DNA of 64,000 nucleotides from Proruminimicrobium sp963666965 (GCA_963666965.1 OY762939.1:744001-808000); one strand, 5' to 3'; counted from the stretch's first letter, positions 43,026 through 52,127 are shown. Made by a program: numbers and translations. The notes: generated from the letters alone by a model not told the origin.

Positions 43026-44630
43026 ATGCATAAAAATCAGGAAACATTTTCAAGTTTTGTGATTGTTTTGTTATCGTTGATAATGATTTTATCAATAGTA
43101 TCGCGTTTTTCTTTTGTCATAACTGTTCAAAGCGCTGTTTTTTTAATTTTGACTGCATTGATTCTTTTCATTTTAAACAATTATAAAATAGAAAAAAGAG
43201 GATATCTTATATCTTCATTGTTTTTGGTTTTGGCTGCAAGCGTATCTTATATAAATGCCGATTATCAGGTAAATGTCAGAAATAATCTTATGGCTCTTTC
43301 ATCAGCCGTGATGGCCGGTTTTTCAGTAACTTTTTTAAATATTGATTTGAGAAAAAAGATTTTTATAGTGCCTGTTTTTATAGGTTTATGGCTTTCAATG
43401 ATAGTCGTTTCCAGATTTCTGTCTGCTCCTTATGATTTTTTTTCAGGCAATGTTTCTTTTTATGAAGGAATGGCTCTGAATGTTAACGTAATAGCAGGGT
43501 TTTTGATTCTTGTTTATCCTATTTTATTTTTGCTTATAAAAGACGGCGATAAAAAAATCTCGCGGGTTTATGCCGTTATGGCTTTTATGTTTTTGCTTGC
43601 AATATTTATTACAAAAGCAAGAATTGCGATTGCCGCATCTCTTATAGTAACGCTTATTTTTCTTTTTGAAAACAGAAAAAAACTTTATGCTAAAATACTT
43701 ATCGGTTTTATAACCGCAGTTCTTTTAGGGGCGATAATTTACGTGTCCGTTCTAAAATACGGAAACGGCGACAGCATAGCGGAAAGGCTTGTATGGTGGC
43801 AGACAGCCTGGCTTATTTTTCAGGAACATATTCTGTTCGGCGCAGGAATGGGAAACTTTTCGGTTCTTTTTAAAGCCTACAGACCTGAGCTTGTTTTAAA
43901 TACTCTGTATGCGCATAATATATTTATGCAATTTTTGGCAGATATTGGTATAATAGGAACAAGCGCTTTTATATATCTGATGTTTGTTTTTTATAAGCAC
44001 GCTGTCGTCGGATTTATACGCTCTGAAAATAAATATTTTTATAAAGTTATATTGATAAGCGTATCGTCTTTTCTGTTTGTGAATATTTGCGATTATTCAT
44101 TTTTTGTTCCGGCTAATATGCTCGTTTTTTTTATTATCTGTTTTTCTGTTTTTTTTCAGGAAACGGGAAAACTGAAAAAAGAAAGAGTAAACGATTATAT
44201 TGTTGCGGCCGTATTTCTGAGTATCGTTTTTTTTGCCGGCCGGCCGGCCGTGGCAGACAGATATTATAAATCGGGTATTGATTTTTCTGTTACAAAACGG
44301 TATAAATTTGCAGTTAAAAGTTTTGAAAATGCCGTAAAATACGACAGCAAGAATCCTGAATATTATTATCAGCTTGCAAACAGTTATTTTGCTTTGTTTG
44401 ATGCAGACAGGCAAAACGGCGGGGAATATGCCCAAAAAGCGATTATGTATACCGCCAAAGCTGCGGAGTTCTACAGAAGCAGTTCACAGCTTAAAGCAAG
44501 TCTTGCGTCAATGTATTGGATTTTAGGCGATAAAGAGAATGCTTTAAAATACATTAAAGAAGCAAAGAAATGCGATAAGTTTAATTTTTATATAGACGAA
44601 CAGATGCAAAAAATTCAAAACTTTCAATAA
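43026..44630 (+). CDS. O-antigen ligase/polymerase-like membrane protein with C-terminal TPRs
   Basis: This 534-residue protein has about twelve helices with the Wzy_C/WaaL periplasmic loop (about 255-310). The loop shows WWQTAWLIFQEHILFGAGMG (20 residues) followed by YAHNIFMQFLADIG with the expected histidine. A TPR-like tail covers about 425-534. Such enzymes attach O-antigen to lipid A core or glycans to pilins. The nearby pil genes make pilin glycosylation possible. Substrate is not deducible. It is followed by a flippase-like gene and a GT2 gene. Confidence 0.8.
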   Translation: MHKNQETFSSFVIVLLSLIMILSIVSRFSFVITVQSAVFLILTALILFILNNYKIEKRGYLISSLFLVLAASVSYINADYQVNVRNNLMALSSAVMAGFSVTFLNIDLRKKIFIVPVFIGLWLSMIVVSRFLSAPYDFFSGNVSFYEGMALNVNVIAGFLILVYPILFLLIKDGDKKISRVYAVMAFMFLLAIFITKARIAIAASLIVTLIFLFENRKKLYAKILIGFITAVLLGAIIYVSVLKYGNGDSIAERLVWWQTAWLIFQEHILFGAGMGNFSVLFKAYRPELVLNTLYAHNIFMQFLADIGIIGTSAFIYLMFVFYKHAVVGFIRSENKYFYKVILISVSSFLFVNICDYSFFVPANMLVFFIICFSVFFQETGKLKKERVNDYIVAAVFLSIVFFAGRPAVADRYYKSGIDFSVTKRYKFAVKSFENAVKYDSKNPEYYYQLANSYFALFDADRQNGGEYAQKAIMYTAKAAEFYRSSSQLKASLASMYWILGDKENALKYIKEAKKCDKFNFYIDEQMQKIQNFQ

Positions 44631-44645
44631 TGTTTAGAGGGTAGA

Positions 44646-45659
44646 ATTATAAAAAAACACATTTTAAAAATTATATTAGGAGCTGTTGCCAGCATTGTTC
44701 TTGTATATTTTAGCATTCGCAATGTTGATTTTAGCCACTCCGTTCAATTAATAAAAAATGCCGATCTTTTTCTGATAACAATAGCGATGATATTTTTTGT
44801 TTTCTCCTATGTTGTCAGAACTGTAAGATGGTATTTTCTTCTTACTCCGTTAAAAAAAATAGGAGTTTTCAGAAGTTTTTACTTTCTTATTTTCGGTTTT
44901 TTTATGAACAATATCCTTCCTCTGAGACTCGGAGAATTTGTACGTGCAAAAGTTGCCGGAGAAAAATTCCGTATTTCAAGAAGCGGCGTTTTTGCCACGG
45001 TTGTAATTGAAAGACTTGTGGATATTATAGTTTTTATAATTTGTTTTTTTCTTATAGCTCTTTTTGTTGATATTCCGCAATGGATTCAGAAAACATTTCT
45101 GCTTTGTGCCGTTATATTCGGGGCTTTGACTGTTTTTCTGTTTTTTATGTCAAACGGCAAAGATAAAATACTGAATGTTATATCAAGAATAAAACTTCCA
45201 AAAAAAATAGCCGATATAGTTATTTCGTTATTTTCAAAATTTTCAACCGGTTTAAGTTTTTTCAGAAATTGGAAGCTTGCTTTAAACGTATTTGTGTTTT
45301 CATTTCTTGTATGGATTGTAGAAGCTTATTCATATGTGTATTTTTTTAAAGCTTTCGGAGTTGAAATATCGGTGCTGCAGGCGATATTTGTTATTGTTGT
45401 AATAGGTGTCGGTGTGATAATACCTACTGCACCTGCATTTATAGGAGCTATTGAATTTATGGGTGTTGTAGCCCTCGGTGTTTTCGGAATAGAACAATCG
45501 GTGGCTTTTACCTGCATAGCCTCTCTTCATTTTGCCGATATGATGGTTTTGTATATTCTTGGATTTATAGGCATAGCAAAAGAAAAAATATCTTTTTATG
45601 ATTTGTTTAAATTCGCCACTATAGAAGAAAACAACACAGAGGGAAAAAATGAAAAGTAA
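44646..45659 (+). CDS. UPF0104/AglD-like polytopic membrane protein, probable ATT or ATA start
   Basis: This protein of about 337 residues belongs to the lysylphosphatidylglycerol synthase-TM/UPF0104 family (flippase-like), with about eight helices. Motifs are VRTVRWYFLL, NNILPLRLGEFVRA, ERLVDIIVFI and PAFIGAIEFMGV. The first canonical start is ATG 44787, but it would delete helix 1 and the typical beginning. The frame is open upstream and reads K-K-H-I-L-K-I-I-L-G and later YFSIRNVDF, as homologues do. AGAGG at 44636-44640 points to ATT 44646 or ATA 44649. No ATG, GTG or TTG lies between the in-frame stop at 44628 and 44787. It overlaps the GT2 gene by 11 bases. The lipid substrate is unknown. 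Confidence 0.78.
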   Translation: MIKKHILKIILGAVASIVLVYFSIRNVDFSHSVQLIKNADLFLITIAMIFFVFSYVVRTVRWYFLLTPLKKIGVFRSFYFLIFGFFMNNILPLRLGEFVRAKVAGEKFRISRSGVFATVVIERLVDIIVFIICFFLIALFVDIPQWIQKTFLLCAVIFGALTVFLFFMSNGKDKILNVISRIKLPKKIADIVISLFSKFSTGLSFFRNWKLALNVFVFSFLVWIVEAYSYVYFFKAFGVEISVLQAIFVIVVIGVGVIIPTAPAFIGAIEFMGVVALGVFGIEQSVAFTCIASLHFADMMVLYILGFIGIAKEKISFYDLFKFATIEENNTEGKNEK

Positions 45660-46401
45660 AGTCATCATTGTAATGCCGGCATACAACGCTTCAAAAACTC
45701 TTAAGCAGACTATAGATGCCATTCCGAAAGATTCTTACAGTGAAATTCTTTTAGTCGATGATAATTCAAAAGACGATACCGTGCAGAAAGCGAAAGAACT
45801 CGGATTAAAAGTTGTAAAACACGATCAAAATCTGGGATACGGCGGCAATCAAAAAACATGTTACAGGACAGCTTTGGAAATGGGCGCCGATATAGTAGTT
45901 ATGCTTCACCCTGATTATCAATATGACCCGAGGCTTGTTCCTTTTCTGGCAGGGCTTATTGAAAACGACATATGCGATGTTATGATGGCAAACAGAATAA
46001 GAACGCGAAAAGAAGCTTTAAAAGGCGGAATGCCTTTTTATAAATATTTTTTTAACAGATGTTTGACTATAACTGAAAATGTGATTTTGGGGTTAAATCT
46101 GGGAGAGTATCATACAGGCTACAGAGCTTTTTCAAAAAAAGTTTTGGAAACCATAAATTTTGAAAAAAATTCAGATGACTTTGTTTTTGACCAGCATATA
46201 ATAGTTCAGATTGCCATAGCAGGATTTAGAATAGGGGAAATACCGGTTGGAGCCAAATATTTTGATGAAGCTTCTTCAATAAACTTTAAAAGAAGCGTTG
46301 AATACGGACTGGGAATACTTCTGGTGCTTTTAAAATATATTCTGTTTAAATTGAAAATTAAAAATTTTGAAATATTTAATATAAAAAACAAGGAGATTTA
46401 A
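45649..46401 (+). CDS. Family 2 glycosyltransferase
   Basis: This 250-residue GT-A protein resembles dolichyl-phosphate/undecaprenyl-phosphate sugar transferases: VIIVMPAYNASKTL, LLVDDNSKDDT, NLGYGGNQKTC, a HPDYQYDP metal site and GYRAFSKKVL. There is no membrane domain except a weak hydrophobic stretch near 220-235. Together with the upstream flippase-like gene it fits a glycolipid or surface polysaccharide pathway. The sugar and acceptor are unknown. Confidence 0.85.
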   Translation: MKSKVIIVMPAYNASKTLKQTIDAIPKDSYSEILLVDDNSKDDTVQKAKELGLKVVKHDQNLGYGGNQKTCYRTALEMGADIVVMLHPDYQYDPRLVPFLAGLIENDICDVMMANRIRTRKEALKGGMPFYKYFFNRCLTITENVILGLNLGEYHTGYRAFSKKVLETINFEKNSDDFVFDQHIIVQIAIAGFRIGEIPVGAKYFDEASSINFKRSVEYGLGILLVLLKYILFKLKIKNFEIFNIKNKEI

Positions 46402-46403
46402 AA

Positions 46404-47456
46404 ATGGCCTATAAGATTACTCTTATCCCCGGAGACGGAACAGGTCCGGAACTTGCTGAAGTCACGGCAAAAGTTGTTGAAGCTACAGGAGTCAAAATAG
46501 ACTGGGAAATAGCTCATGCAGGCGTTGATATAATGGAGAAAGAAGGAACTCCTCTGCCTGAGAGCACGCTGAAATCAATAGCAAAAAATAAAGTCGCTCT
46601 GAAAGGGCCGATAACGACTCCGATAGGAACAGGATTCCGTTCGGTAAACGTTGCTATCAGAAAAGAGTTGGATTTGTATTCTTGTCTGAGACCCTGCAAA
46701 ACTTATGCAGGCGTAAAATCAAGATATAATGATATTGATTTGGTCGTTGTAAGGGAAAATACTGAAGATTTGTATGCCGGTGTCGAATATTTTGAAAATA
46801 CCGAAGAAGCAAATAAAATAATAGATATTTCAAAAGGTAAAATAAGAAAAGAATCCGCTATTTCTATAAAACCGATGTCTGTTTTCGGATGCGAAAGAAT
46901 AGTAAGATTTGCTTTTGACCACGCCGTTAATCATAACAGAAAAAAAGTTACAGCGGTAACAAAAGCAAATATTATGAAATGTACCGACGGACTGTTTTAC
47001 AGAGTAGCCAGAGAAGTTGCAAAAGAATTTGAAGGTAAAATAGAGTATGAAGAAAGACTTATAGATAATATGTGTATGCAGCTTGTCCAAAAACCGGAAT
47101 TGTATGATGTTATAGTTCTTCCAAATCTTTACGGAGATATTCTTTCTGATTTGTGCGCCGGACTTGTAGGCGGACTCGGAGTCGCTCCGGGTGCAAATCA
47201 CGGTAAAGACTGCGCTGTTTTTGAAGCAGTTCACGGTTCGGCTCCTAAATATAAAGGATTAAACAAAGTAAATCCGACTGCTTTGATACTGTCTGCAAAG
47301 CTTATGCTTGAGCATATAGGAGAATCAGAAGCTGCAAGAAGACTTGAAAAAGCAGTCTCTGACGTTATAGCCGAAAAGAAGAATGTTACTTATGATTTGG
47401 GCGGCACAGCCGGAACGAAAGAAATGGGAAATGCCATAATAGAAAAATTAAAATAA
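46404..47456 (+). CDS. NAD-dependent isocitrate dehydrogenase (IDH/IMDH family)
   Basis: This 350-residue beta-decarboxylating dehydrogenase is closest to short NAD-type isocitrate dehydrogenases. It begins LIPGDGTGPEL and has the substrate loop TGFRSVNVAIRKELDLY, RENTEDLYAGVEY, a lysine in KANIMKCTDG and aspartates in NLYGDILSDL. The phosphorylation-loop Ser/Asn arrangement favours isocitrate over isopropylmalate, but isopropylmalate or homoisocitrate is possible. No leucine or other TCA gene is adjacent. In a fermenter it would supply 2-oxoglutarate. Confidence 0.85.
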   Translation: MAYKITLIPGDGTGPELAEVTAKVVEATGVKIDWEIAHAGVDIMEKEGTPLPESTLKSIAKNKVALKGPITTPIGTGFRSVNVAIRKELDLYSCLRPCKTYAGVKSRYNDIDLVVVRENTEDLYAGVEYFENTEEANKIIDISKGKIRKESAISIKPMSVFGCERIVRFAFDHAVNHNRKKVTAVTKANIMKCTDGLFYRVAREVAKEFEGKIEYEERLIDNMCMQLVQKPELYDVIVLPNLYGDILSDLCAGLVGGLGVAPGANHGKDCAVFEAVHGSAPKYKGLNKVNPTALILSAKLMLEHIGESEAARRLEKAVSDVIAEKKNVTYDLGGTAGTKEMGNAIIEKLK

Positions 47457-47464
47457 GGCTGCAA

Positions 47465-47908
47465 ATGGAAAAAACTCTAGTAATAATTAAACCGGACTCT
47501 GTGTGTAAAAAAGTTACCGGTGATATAATAAAGGCTTTTGACGGACAAGATTTTAAACTGTCGGCTATGAAAATGGTAAGACCGTCAAAACAGGATATTG
47601 AGCGTTTTTATTCTGTGCACAAAGAACAGCCTTTTTTTAAGCCTCTTGTCGATTTTATGGCATGCGGACCGATAATAATATGCGTATGGCAGTCCGAAAA
47701 TGCTGTTTTGCGTGTCAGAGAATTTATAGGTTCAACAGATTCAAAGAAGGCTAAAGCAGGGACAATAAGAAATTTATTCGGAACAAATAACAGAAAAAAT
47801 GCCGTACATGCTTCTGATTCGGTTGAAAATGCCGAAAAAGAGATTGCATTTTTCTTTAACCCCGAAGAAATTTTAGAATACGATTGTAATGCCTGGATAG
47901 ATAAATAG
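47465..47908 (+). CDS. ndk: Nucleoside diphosphate kinase
   Basis: This 147-residue kinase equilibrates NTPs and NDPs by a phosphohistidine. It begins TLVIIKPDSV. Other motifs are FYSVHKEQPFF, GTIRNLFG and the active-site histidine in NAVHASDS near residue 117. Length is usual. It starts 8 bases after the dehydrogenase stop. No unusual feature is apparent. Confidence 0.96.
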   Translation: MEKTLVIIKPDSVCKKVTGDIIKAFDGQDFKLSAMKMVRPSKQDIERFYSVHKEQPFFKPLVDFMACGPIIICVWQSENAVLRVREFIGSTDSKKAKAGTIRNLFGTNNRKNAVHASDSVENAEKEIAFFFNPEEILEYDCNAWIDK

Positions 47909-48026
47909 TTTTACCGGGTATTGTTTAAATATAAACTAAATAAAATCCAAGAAGTCTATTCTTGAATACTTGTGTTTTGTCGCGTTAAAAATAAAAGAAG
48001 TTAAAAATAATAAAAAGGATAATAAA

Positions 48027-49232
48027 ATGAAAGTTCTAGTTGTTAATTGCGGATCCTCATCCGTTAAATATGCATTGTTTTCTATGACTCATGAAAAAAA
48101 AATAGCCTCCGGTCTTGTGGAATGCATAGGCCTTCCCGAAGCTTATTTTAAAAGACATGCTGTAGGCTACGATGAAGAAAAATCCCTGTGCAAAGTTTCA
48201 AACCATTTTGAGGCCGTAGAGCTTATAATAAAACATCTGCTCGAACCGGAAAAGGGAAGCATAAAAAATGTTGACGAAATATATGCTATAGGCCACAGAA
48301 TAGTTCACGGCGGAGATAAGTTCTCAGATTCTGTTCTAGTTGATGAAAGCGTAAAAGCCGGTCTTAAAGAATGTTTCTCAATAGCGCCTCTTCATACTCC
48401 TCATCATTATGCGGGTATTGAAGCTGTTGAAAAAATGCTTCCCGGCATTCCTTCAATTCTTGTATTTGACACGGCTTTTCACCAGACAATGCCGGATTAT
48501 GCTTATATGTATGCTCTTCCATATGATTACTATGCCAAAGACCATATAAGAAGATACGGTTTTCACGGAACTTCGCACAAGTATGTTACGCAAAAAGCAG
48601 CAGCTATGCTCAATAAACCTCTTGAAGAAGTTAAGCTGATAACCTGCCATCTGGGCAACGGCAGCAGTATATCGGCTATTAACAACGGCAAGGTCATAGA
48701 TACGTCAATGGGATTTACTCCTCTTGCAGGTCTTGTCATGGGAACCAGATGCGGAGATATAGATCCTGCCGCTTTAGTATATATAATGGACAAAGAAAAA
48801 AATATAACTGCCGAAGAAATGAATAATCTTTTAAATAAGAGAAGCGGCCTTTTAGGGATATCAGGGCTTTCAGGCGATATGAGAACCATAGTAAAAGCAA
48901 TTCAAGCCGGAAATAAAAAAGCAAAACTTGCTTTTGATATGCTTTGTTATAGTATAAAGAAATATATATCAGCTTACTATGGAATACTTAACGGAGCTGA
49001 CGGGATTGTGTTTACCGCCGGCATAGGAGAAAATGTGCCTAGCGTAAGAGAAAGGGCATGTGAACATCTTCAGACTCTCGGCATTGAACTTGATATTGAA
49101 AAAAATAATGCTCCGATTCATGAAGAAAGATTTATTTCAACCGATAATTCAAAAGTAAAGATAATGATAATACCGACAAATGAAGAGCTTATGATTGCAA
49201 GAGAAGCAATGCAAGTTCTTGCAGACAATTAA
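48027..49232 (+). CDS. ackA: Acetate kinase
   Basis: This 401-residue ASKHA-fold kinase makes ATP from acetyl phosphate in fermentation. Catalytic motifs are intact: NCGSSSVKY near residue 7, GHRIVHGG, FDTAFHQTMP, RYGFHGTSHKYV, TRCGDIDP and the closing TNEELMIA. I choose ATG 48027 (AAAAGGAT ribosome site) over the in-frame ATG 47970, since the protein then starts MKVLVVNCG as usual. Phosphotransacetylase is not adjacent. It fits a hydrogen-producing acetogenic fermentation, in line with the hydrogenase operon downstream. Confidence 0.96.
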   Translation: MKVLVVNCGSSSVKYALFSMTHEKKIASGLVECIGLPEAYFKRHAVGYDEEKSLCKVSNHFEAVELIIKHLLEPEKGSIKNVDEIYAIGHRIVHGGDKFSDSVLVDESVKAGLKECFSIAPLHTPHHYAGIEAVEKMLPGIPSILVFDTAFHQTMPDYAYMYALPYDYYAKDHIRRYGFHGTSHKYVTQKAAAMLNKPLEEVKLITCHLGNGSSISAINNGKVIDTSMGFTPLAGLVMGTRCGDIDPAALVYIMDKEKNITAEEMNNLLNKRSGLLGISGLSGDMRTIVKAIQAGNKKAKLAFDMLCYSIKKYISAYYGILNGADGIVFTAGIGENVPSVRERACEHLQTLGIELDIEKNNAPIHEERFISTDNSKVKIMIIPTNEELMIAREAMQVLADN

Positions 49233-49261
49233 ATTTGTAAAATATTTGTAAAAAAAAACTG

Positions 49262-49295
49262 CTTATTTGACAAAATAAGTCTAATTTATTAGACT
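49262..49295 (+). promoter_or_regulatory. Promoter of the exported-protein island with two abutting inverted repeats
   Basis: TTGACA (49267-49272), a 17-base spacer and TAGACT (49290-49295, four of six) precede the gene at 49354. The region consists of two perfect inverted repeats that share one base or so. The first is CTTATTT-GACA-AAATAAG (49262-49279), with the -35 in it. The second is AGTCTAAT-TT-ATTAGACT (49278-49295), whose right arm includes the -10. They could be operator half-sites or a weak terminator for ackA. Confidence 0.55.
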
Positions 49296-49353
49296 CTAAA
49301 ATAGTTCAAAGTCGTAAGTTTTTAAGTTGTAAATTAAAACTGGAGGCCGTTTC

Positions 49354-50052
49354 ATGAAGAAAGTTTTATCTTTGTTGTTGGTTTTGGGTTGTGTAGTGTT
49401 GTTTTCGCAAATTGCATCAGCTGCTATTAAAGGGACATACACCGCACAGGTAGTGGTAGCTGATGGCAGTTTTATTTTTACACCTTCGCTCGTTCTTACA
49501 AGCAATTATTCAACAGCGGCAGGCACGATCACATGGTCAGGCGTTACTAATGCTTTTGCAAGTGCAGATAACTGGAAAAATGCAGATGTAGCAGTTAAAA
49601 TTACTGTTACAAACCAGAAAGCTGGAACGACAGTTCAGCTGTATCAGGACAATGCAAATAATGCTGCAGGGTACAAAAATACAATCGGTTACGATTTAGG
49701 TGGCGGAAGTAAATCTTATGCAGGTTTGATAAGACAAAACTCAAACGGAGCACAGAGATTTGTATTGGGTATGAGAGTTTCTTCTACAACAGCAGGAGCA
49801 TCAGTAGCTGTAGCTCCTATTCCTGCGAATCAGACAGGCGGTTTCTACATGAAAGATAAGAGTGATACGGGATTTGTAGCAGATGCAGGGTATTATACAA
49901 TACTTAAAGATGTTGGTTATATTACGGCTTTTGACTCATATCAGCCGTTTACATCAGGAACTTTGTATATTTCATTCGGTGCAAATTTCAGAGATGCTCT
50001 TGCTGCAAGCTATGCAACACAGACTATAACACTGGAGTCGTTTAACGAGTAA
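49354..50052 (+). CDS. Exported beta-rich protein related to the C-terminal domain of the island's large proteins
   Basis: This 232-residue protein of unknown function has a signal peptide ending near IASAA (residue 23). The mature part is rich in Ser, Thr, Ala and Asn with predicted beta strands. It shares a pattern with the C-terminal halves of the proteins at 50874 and 54256: GTITWSG, NWKNADVAV, TTVQLYQDN, and a final (Y/I)(I/L)SFGANF followed by a TITLE(S)FNE end. AACTGGAGG is a strong ribosome site. It is the first gene of the island and may be a secreted structural subunit. The next gene starts at its stop. Confidence 0.7.
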   Translation: MKKVLSLLLVLGCVVLFSQIASAAIKGTYTAQVVVADGSFIFTPSLVLTSNYSTAAGTITWSGVTNAFASADNWKNADVAVKITVTNQKAGTTVQLYQDNANNAAGYKNTIGYDLGGGSKSYAGLIRQNSNGAQRFVLGMRVSSTTAGASVAVAPIPANQTGGFYMKDKSDTGFVADAGYYTILKDVGYITAFDSYQPFTSGTLYISFGANFRDALAASYATQTITLESFNE

Positions 50053-50801
50053 TGAAAAAATATTTTGCAGGATTGATCCTTTTATTTTGCAGCAGTGTTG
50101 TTTGCGCAGGGTTGGGTGTTGATCCTTCAAAATTTGAAATTGTGATGCCTGCAGGAGAAGTTTGTGAGGCGTCAATAGATGTAACTAATACTTATGATAC
50201 TGTTGTTTCTGCCAAAATTTCTACAAAAGACTGGAAAAATTACGGCGGAAACAACGGTATCACAGTAAAAGATTGGCTTACAGTTGACACAGATAAAATT
50301 GAGCTTTCTCCGGACAAACCGGGCAAAGTCAATTTTAAAGTTTCGCCTAAAGAAGGGATGGTTGGTTCTTTGTCAGGAATGTTGTCATTTTCAGTTCAGA
50401 GAGAAGGCGAGTCTTTGAATGTTATGATAAGCGTACCGGTTTATATTGTTGTTAAAGGAACTGAAAAACCTGATATAAAGCTTGATGATTTAAAAGTATC
50501 CCAGAGCAGCACAAGCGCCGTTGGCTTTGACATAAGTCTTGAAAATTTGGGAAACGTGCATGTTCGTCCGCAGGGTATGCAGATGAGCATTCTTAATAAA
50601 AAGAAACAATTAATTCAGAGCGTTAATTTGGGAGAAACGGTTCCCGTATATACAGGTTCAAAGAGAAATTACAAAACGCAGTTCAGCAGTATTTTGCCAA
50701 AAGGCAAATATTTTTCAGAGATACGTTTGAAATCGTTTGACAAAGAATTTGTTTTTTTGAAAAAATTTAAAATTTTAAAAGACGGCAGCGTTAAAATTTA
50801 A
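50052..50801 (+). CDS. Exported PapD-like (Ig-fold) chaperone-like protein
   Basis: This 249-residue protein has a signal peptide (LILLFCSSVVCAG). Two beta-sandwich regions follow: one starting LGVDPSKFEIVMPAGEVCEASIDV (shown in pieces: GVDPSKFEIVMPAGE, EASIDVTNT) and a second from about 130. The pattern PSKFEI, Pro/Gly turn and V-x-N strand resembles fimbrial chaperone and DUF916-like domains. No usher gene is nearby. It overlaps the upstream stop by one base (TAATG). It could stabilise the exported proteins of the island, but that is inference. Confidence 0.6.
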   Translation: MKKYFAGLILLFCSSVVCAGLGVDPSKFEIVMPAGEVCEASIDVTNTYDTVVSAKISTKDWKNYGGNNGITVKDWLTVDTDKIELSPDKPGKVNFKVSPKEGMVGSLSGMLSFSVQREGESLNVMISVPVYIVVKGTEKPDIKLDDLKVSQSSTSAVGFDISLENLGNVHVRPQGMQMSILNKKKQLIQSVNLGETVPVYTGSKRNYKTQFSSILPKGKYFSEIRLKSFDKEFVFLKKFKILKDGSVKI

Positions 50802-50873
50802 AAAATTGTTGTTTGTTAAGTTGTTTGAAATAGAAACATTTTGATTGACTGCAATTTATTTTTTAGGAATATA

Positions 50874-52127
50874 ATGAGAATACAGAGAACATTATCAATT
50901 GTTATTGTTTTTCTTATAGGAGTTGTTGCAGTTCCTCCCGCTTTTTCATCAAATATAGGCAGAAATGTCTACGGTGTTTTATCTGAAACTTATAATGGTG
51001 CAAAACACTATAAATCAGGAGAGGCTGTCGCAACAGATCCGGATGCTGTTACTTTGGATGGTTGGAACGGTTTTGTTATCAGCGACAGAACGGATTCTCC
51101 TATTCCGGAAGGAAGCAAATACATGAGATTTGAAATAAACACTACCGGATGGGTCGGAGCCGGTATCAGTTGCCAAAATACAGGCGGTTCCAAGAATATG
51201 TCGTCATATTACAACGGATATTTGAAATTTTATGCCCGTTCAAGTAATTCTGCAGTAGCAAGTTACCAGTTTGGCATAAAAATTGGTACTTTACAGTCAG
51301 TGGAAGTATGGATTAATTTAAGTAGTTATGGTTTTTCTGCCAATGGAAATTGGCATGAAATTACAGTGCCTCTTAATACAACTACAAATGCAAACTTAAC
51401 TTCTGCAAATCTGACTAATATTACACAATTATTTATGTTGAGAAATAATACAGCGCCTCTTACCATAGGGCATGCAATTGATATAGATAATATAGTATGG
51501 GTAAAAAATACTACGGGTTCTTTTACGCCTTCTTTAAAAAGAATTTCAGACGATGTTACTGTTGTTGGAACCACTATAACATGGAACGGCGGTTCGGCGA
51601 TATCCGGCAATGAAGGCTGGACTGTAGCAGACCAGTATATTGAACTGGATTTGGATATGTATGTTACGAACAAGGCTTGGAATGTAAGAATATATACGGA
51701 TAACGGTGCGATAGACAGAAACGGTTTGATGTCGCCGTCGTTAAATCATAAAATACCTCTTTGCTGGAGAGCAAGCGATTATAAACTGCCTTATGAAGTC
51801 GGAGGAGATACAAGAACATTCACAATAGGTGAAGTTCTTGTAAGCACTTCGGCAAAGTTATACGATGCTGGTGCGGTTCCAAATCCGAATGATGCAAACT
51901 ATTGGTGTTGGTTTTGGATGATGGATAAAGCGGAAAATCATACTCAAGATTATAATATTATATGGGATAACAGAGGATTTCAGGGTGCCGAAAACACAGG
52001 GAAGTTTTTTGGCATGAATCAAACTTTGGGAATATTTCCCAAAATATATTTAGGAGCAAAATTTTTAAACGTTGTAGGCGGGCAGACATACAACGCGACT
52101 ATAACGGCAGAGTTTGCTTATGAATAA
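50874..52127 (+). CDS. Exported protein with CBM-like jelly-roll domain, cassette 1 protein X
   Basis: This 417-residue protein of unknown function has a signal peptide (about 1-26). An N-terminal jelly-roll (about 27-215) has hallmarks of carbohydrate-binding modules: YYNGYLKFYARS, GNWHEITVPLNT and a closing IDIDNIVWVK. A second beta domain (220-417) is shared with the 49354 protein and has GTTITWNGG, VRIYTDNGA and an IYLGAKF...ITAEFAYE end. I start at ATG 50874 (AGGAA ribosome site). Its paralogue is at 54256. It probably reaches the cell surface; a glycan target is possible. Confidence 0.68.
   Translation: MRIQRTLSIVIVFLIGVVAVPPAFSSNIGRNVYGVLSETYNGAKHYKSGEAVATDPDAVTLDGWNGFVISDRTDSPIPEGSKYMRFEINTTGWVGAGISCQNTGGSKNMSSYYNGYLKFYARSSNSAVASYQFGIKIGTLQSVEVWINLSSYGFSANGNWHEITVPLNTTTNANLTSANLTNITQLFMLRNNTAPLTIGHAIDIDNIVWVKNTTGSFTPSLKRISDDVTVVGTTITWNGGSAISGNEGWTVADQYIELDLDMYVTNKAWNVRIYTDNGAIDRNGLMSPSLNHKIPLCWRASDYKLPYEVGGDTRTFTIGEVLVSTSAKLYDAGAVPNPNDANYWCWFWMMDKAENHTQDYNIIWDNRGFQGAENTGKFFGMNQTLGIFPKIYLGAKFLNVVGGQTYNATITAEFAYE

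Noticed and set aside
46404..47456. 3-isopropylmalate dehydrogenase (leuB) call
   Set aside because: No leucine genes are adjacent, and the substrate loop with RSVNVAIRKELDLY is closer to NAD-type isocitrate dehydrogenases. The alternative is kept in the entry because specificity cannot be proven by eye.
47948..47964. Small inverted repeat CAAGAA-GTCTA-TTCTTG between ndk and ackA
   Set aside because: It is only six base pairs and AT-rich, with no T-run. A TTGAAT-N17-TTAAAA promoter-like match beside it is too weak to report as a feature.
49354..50052. Idea that the 49354 protein is a type IV pilin
   Set aside because: It has an ordinary cleavable signal peptide (KKVLSLLLVLG...ASAA), without a prepilin leader or Glu at +5.
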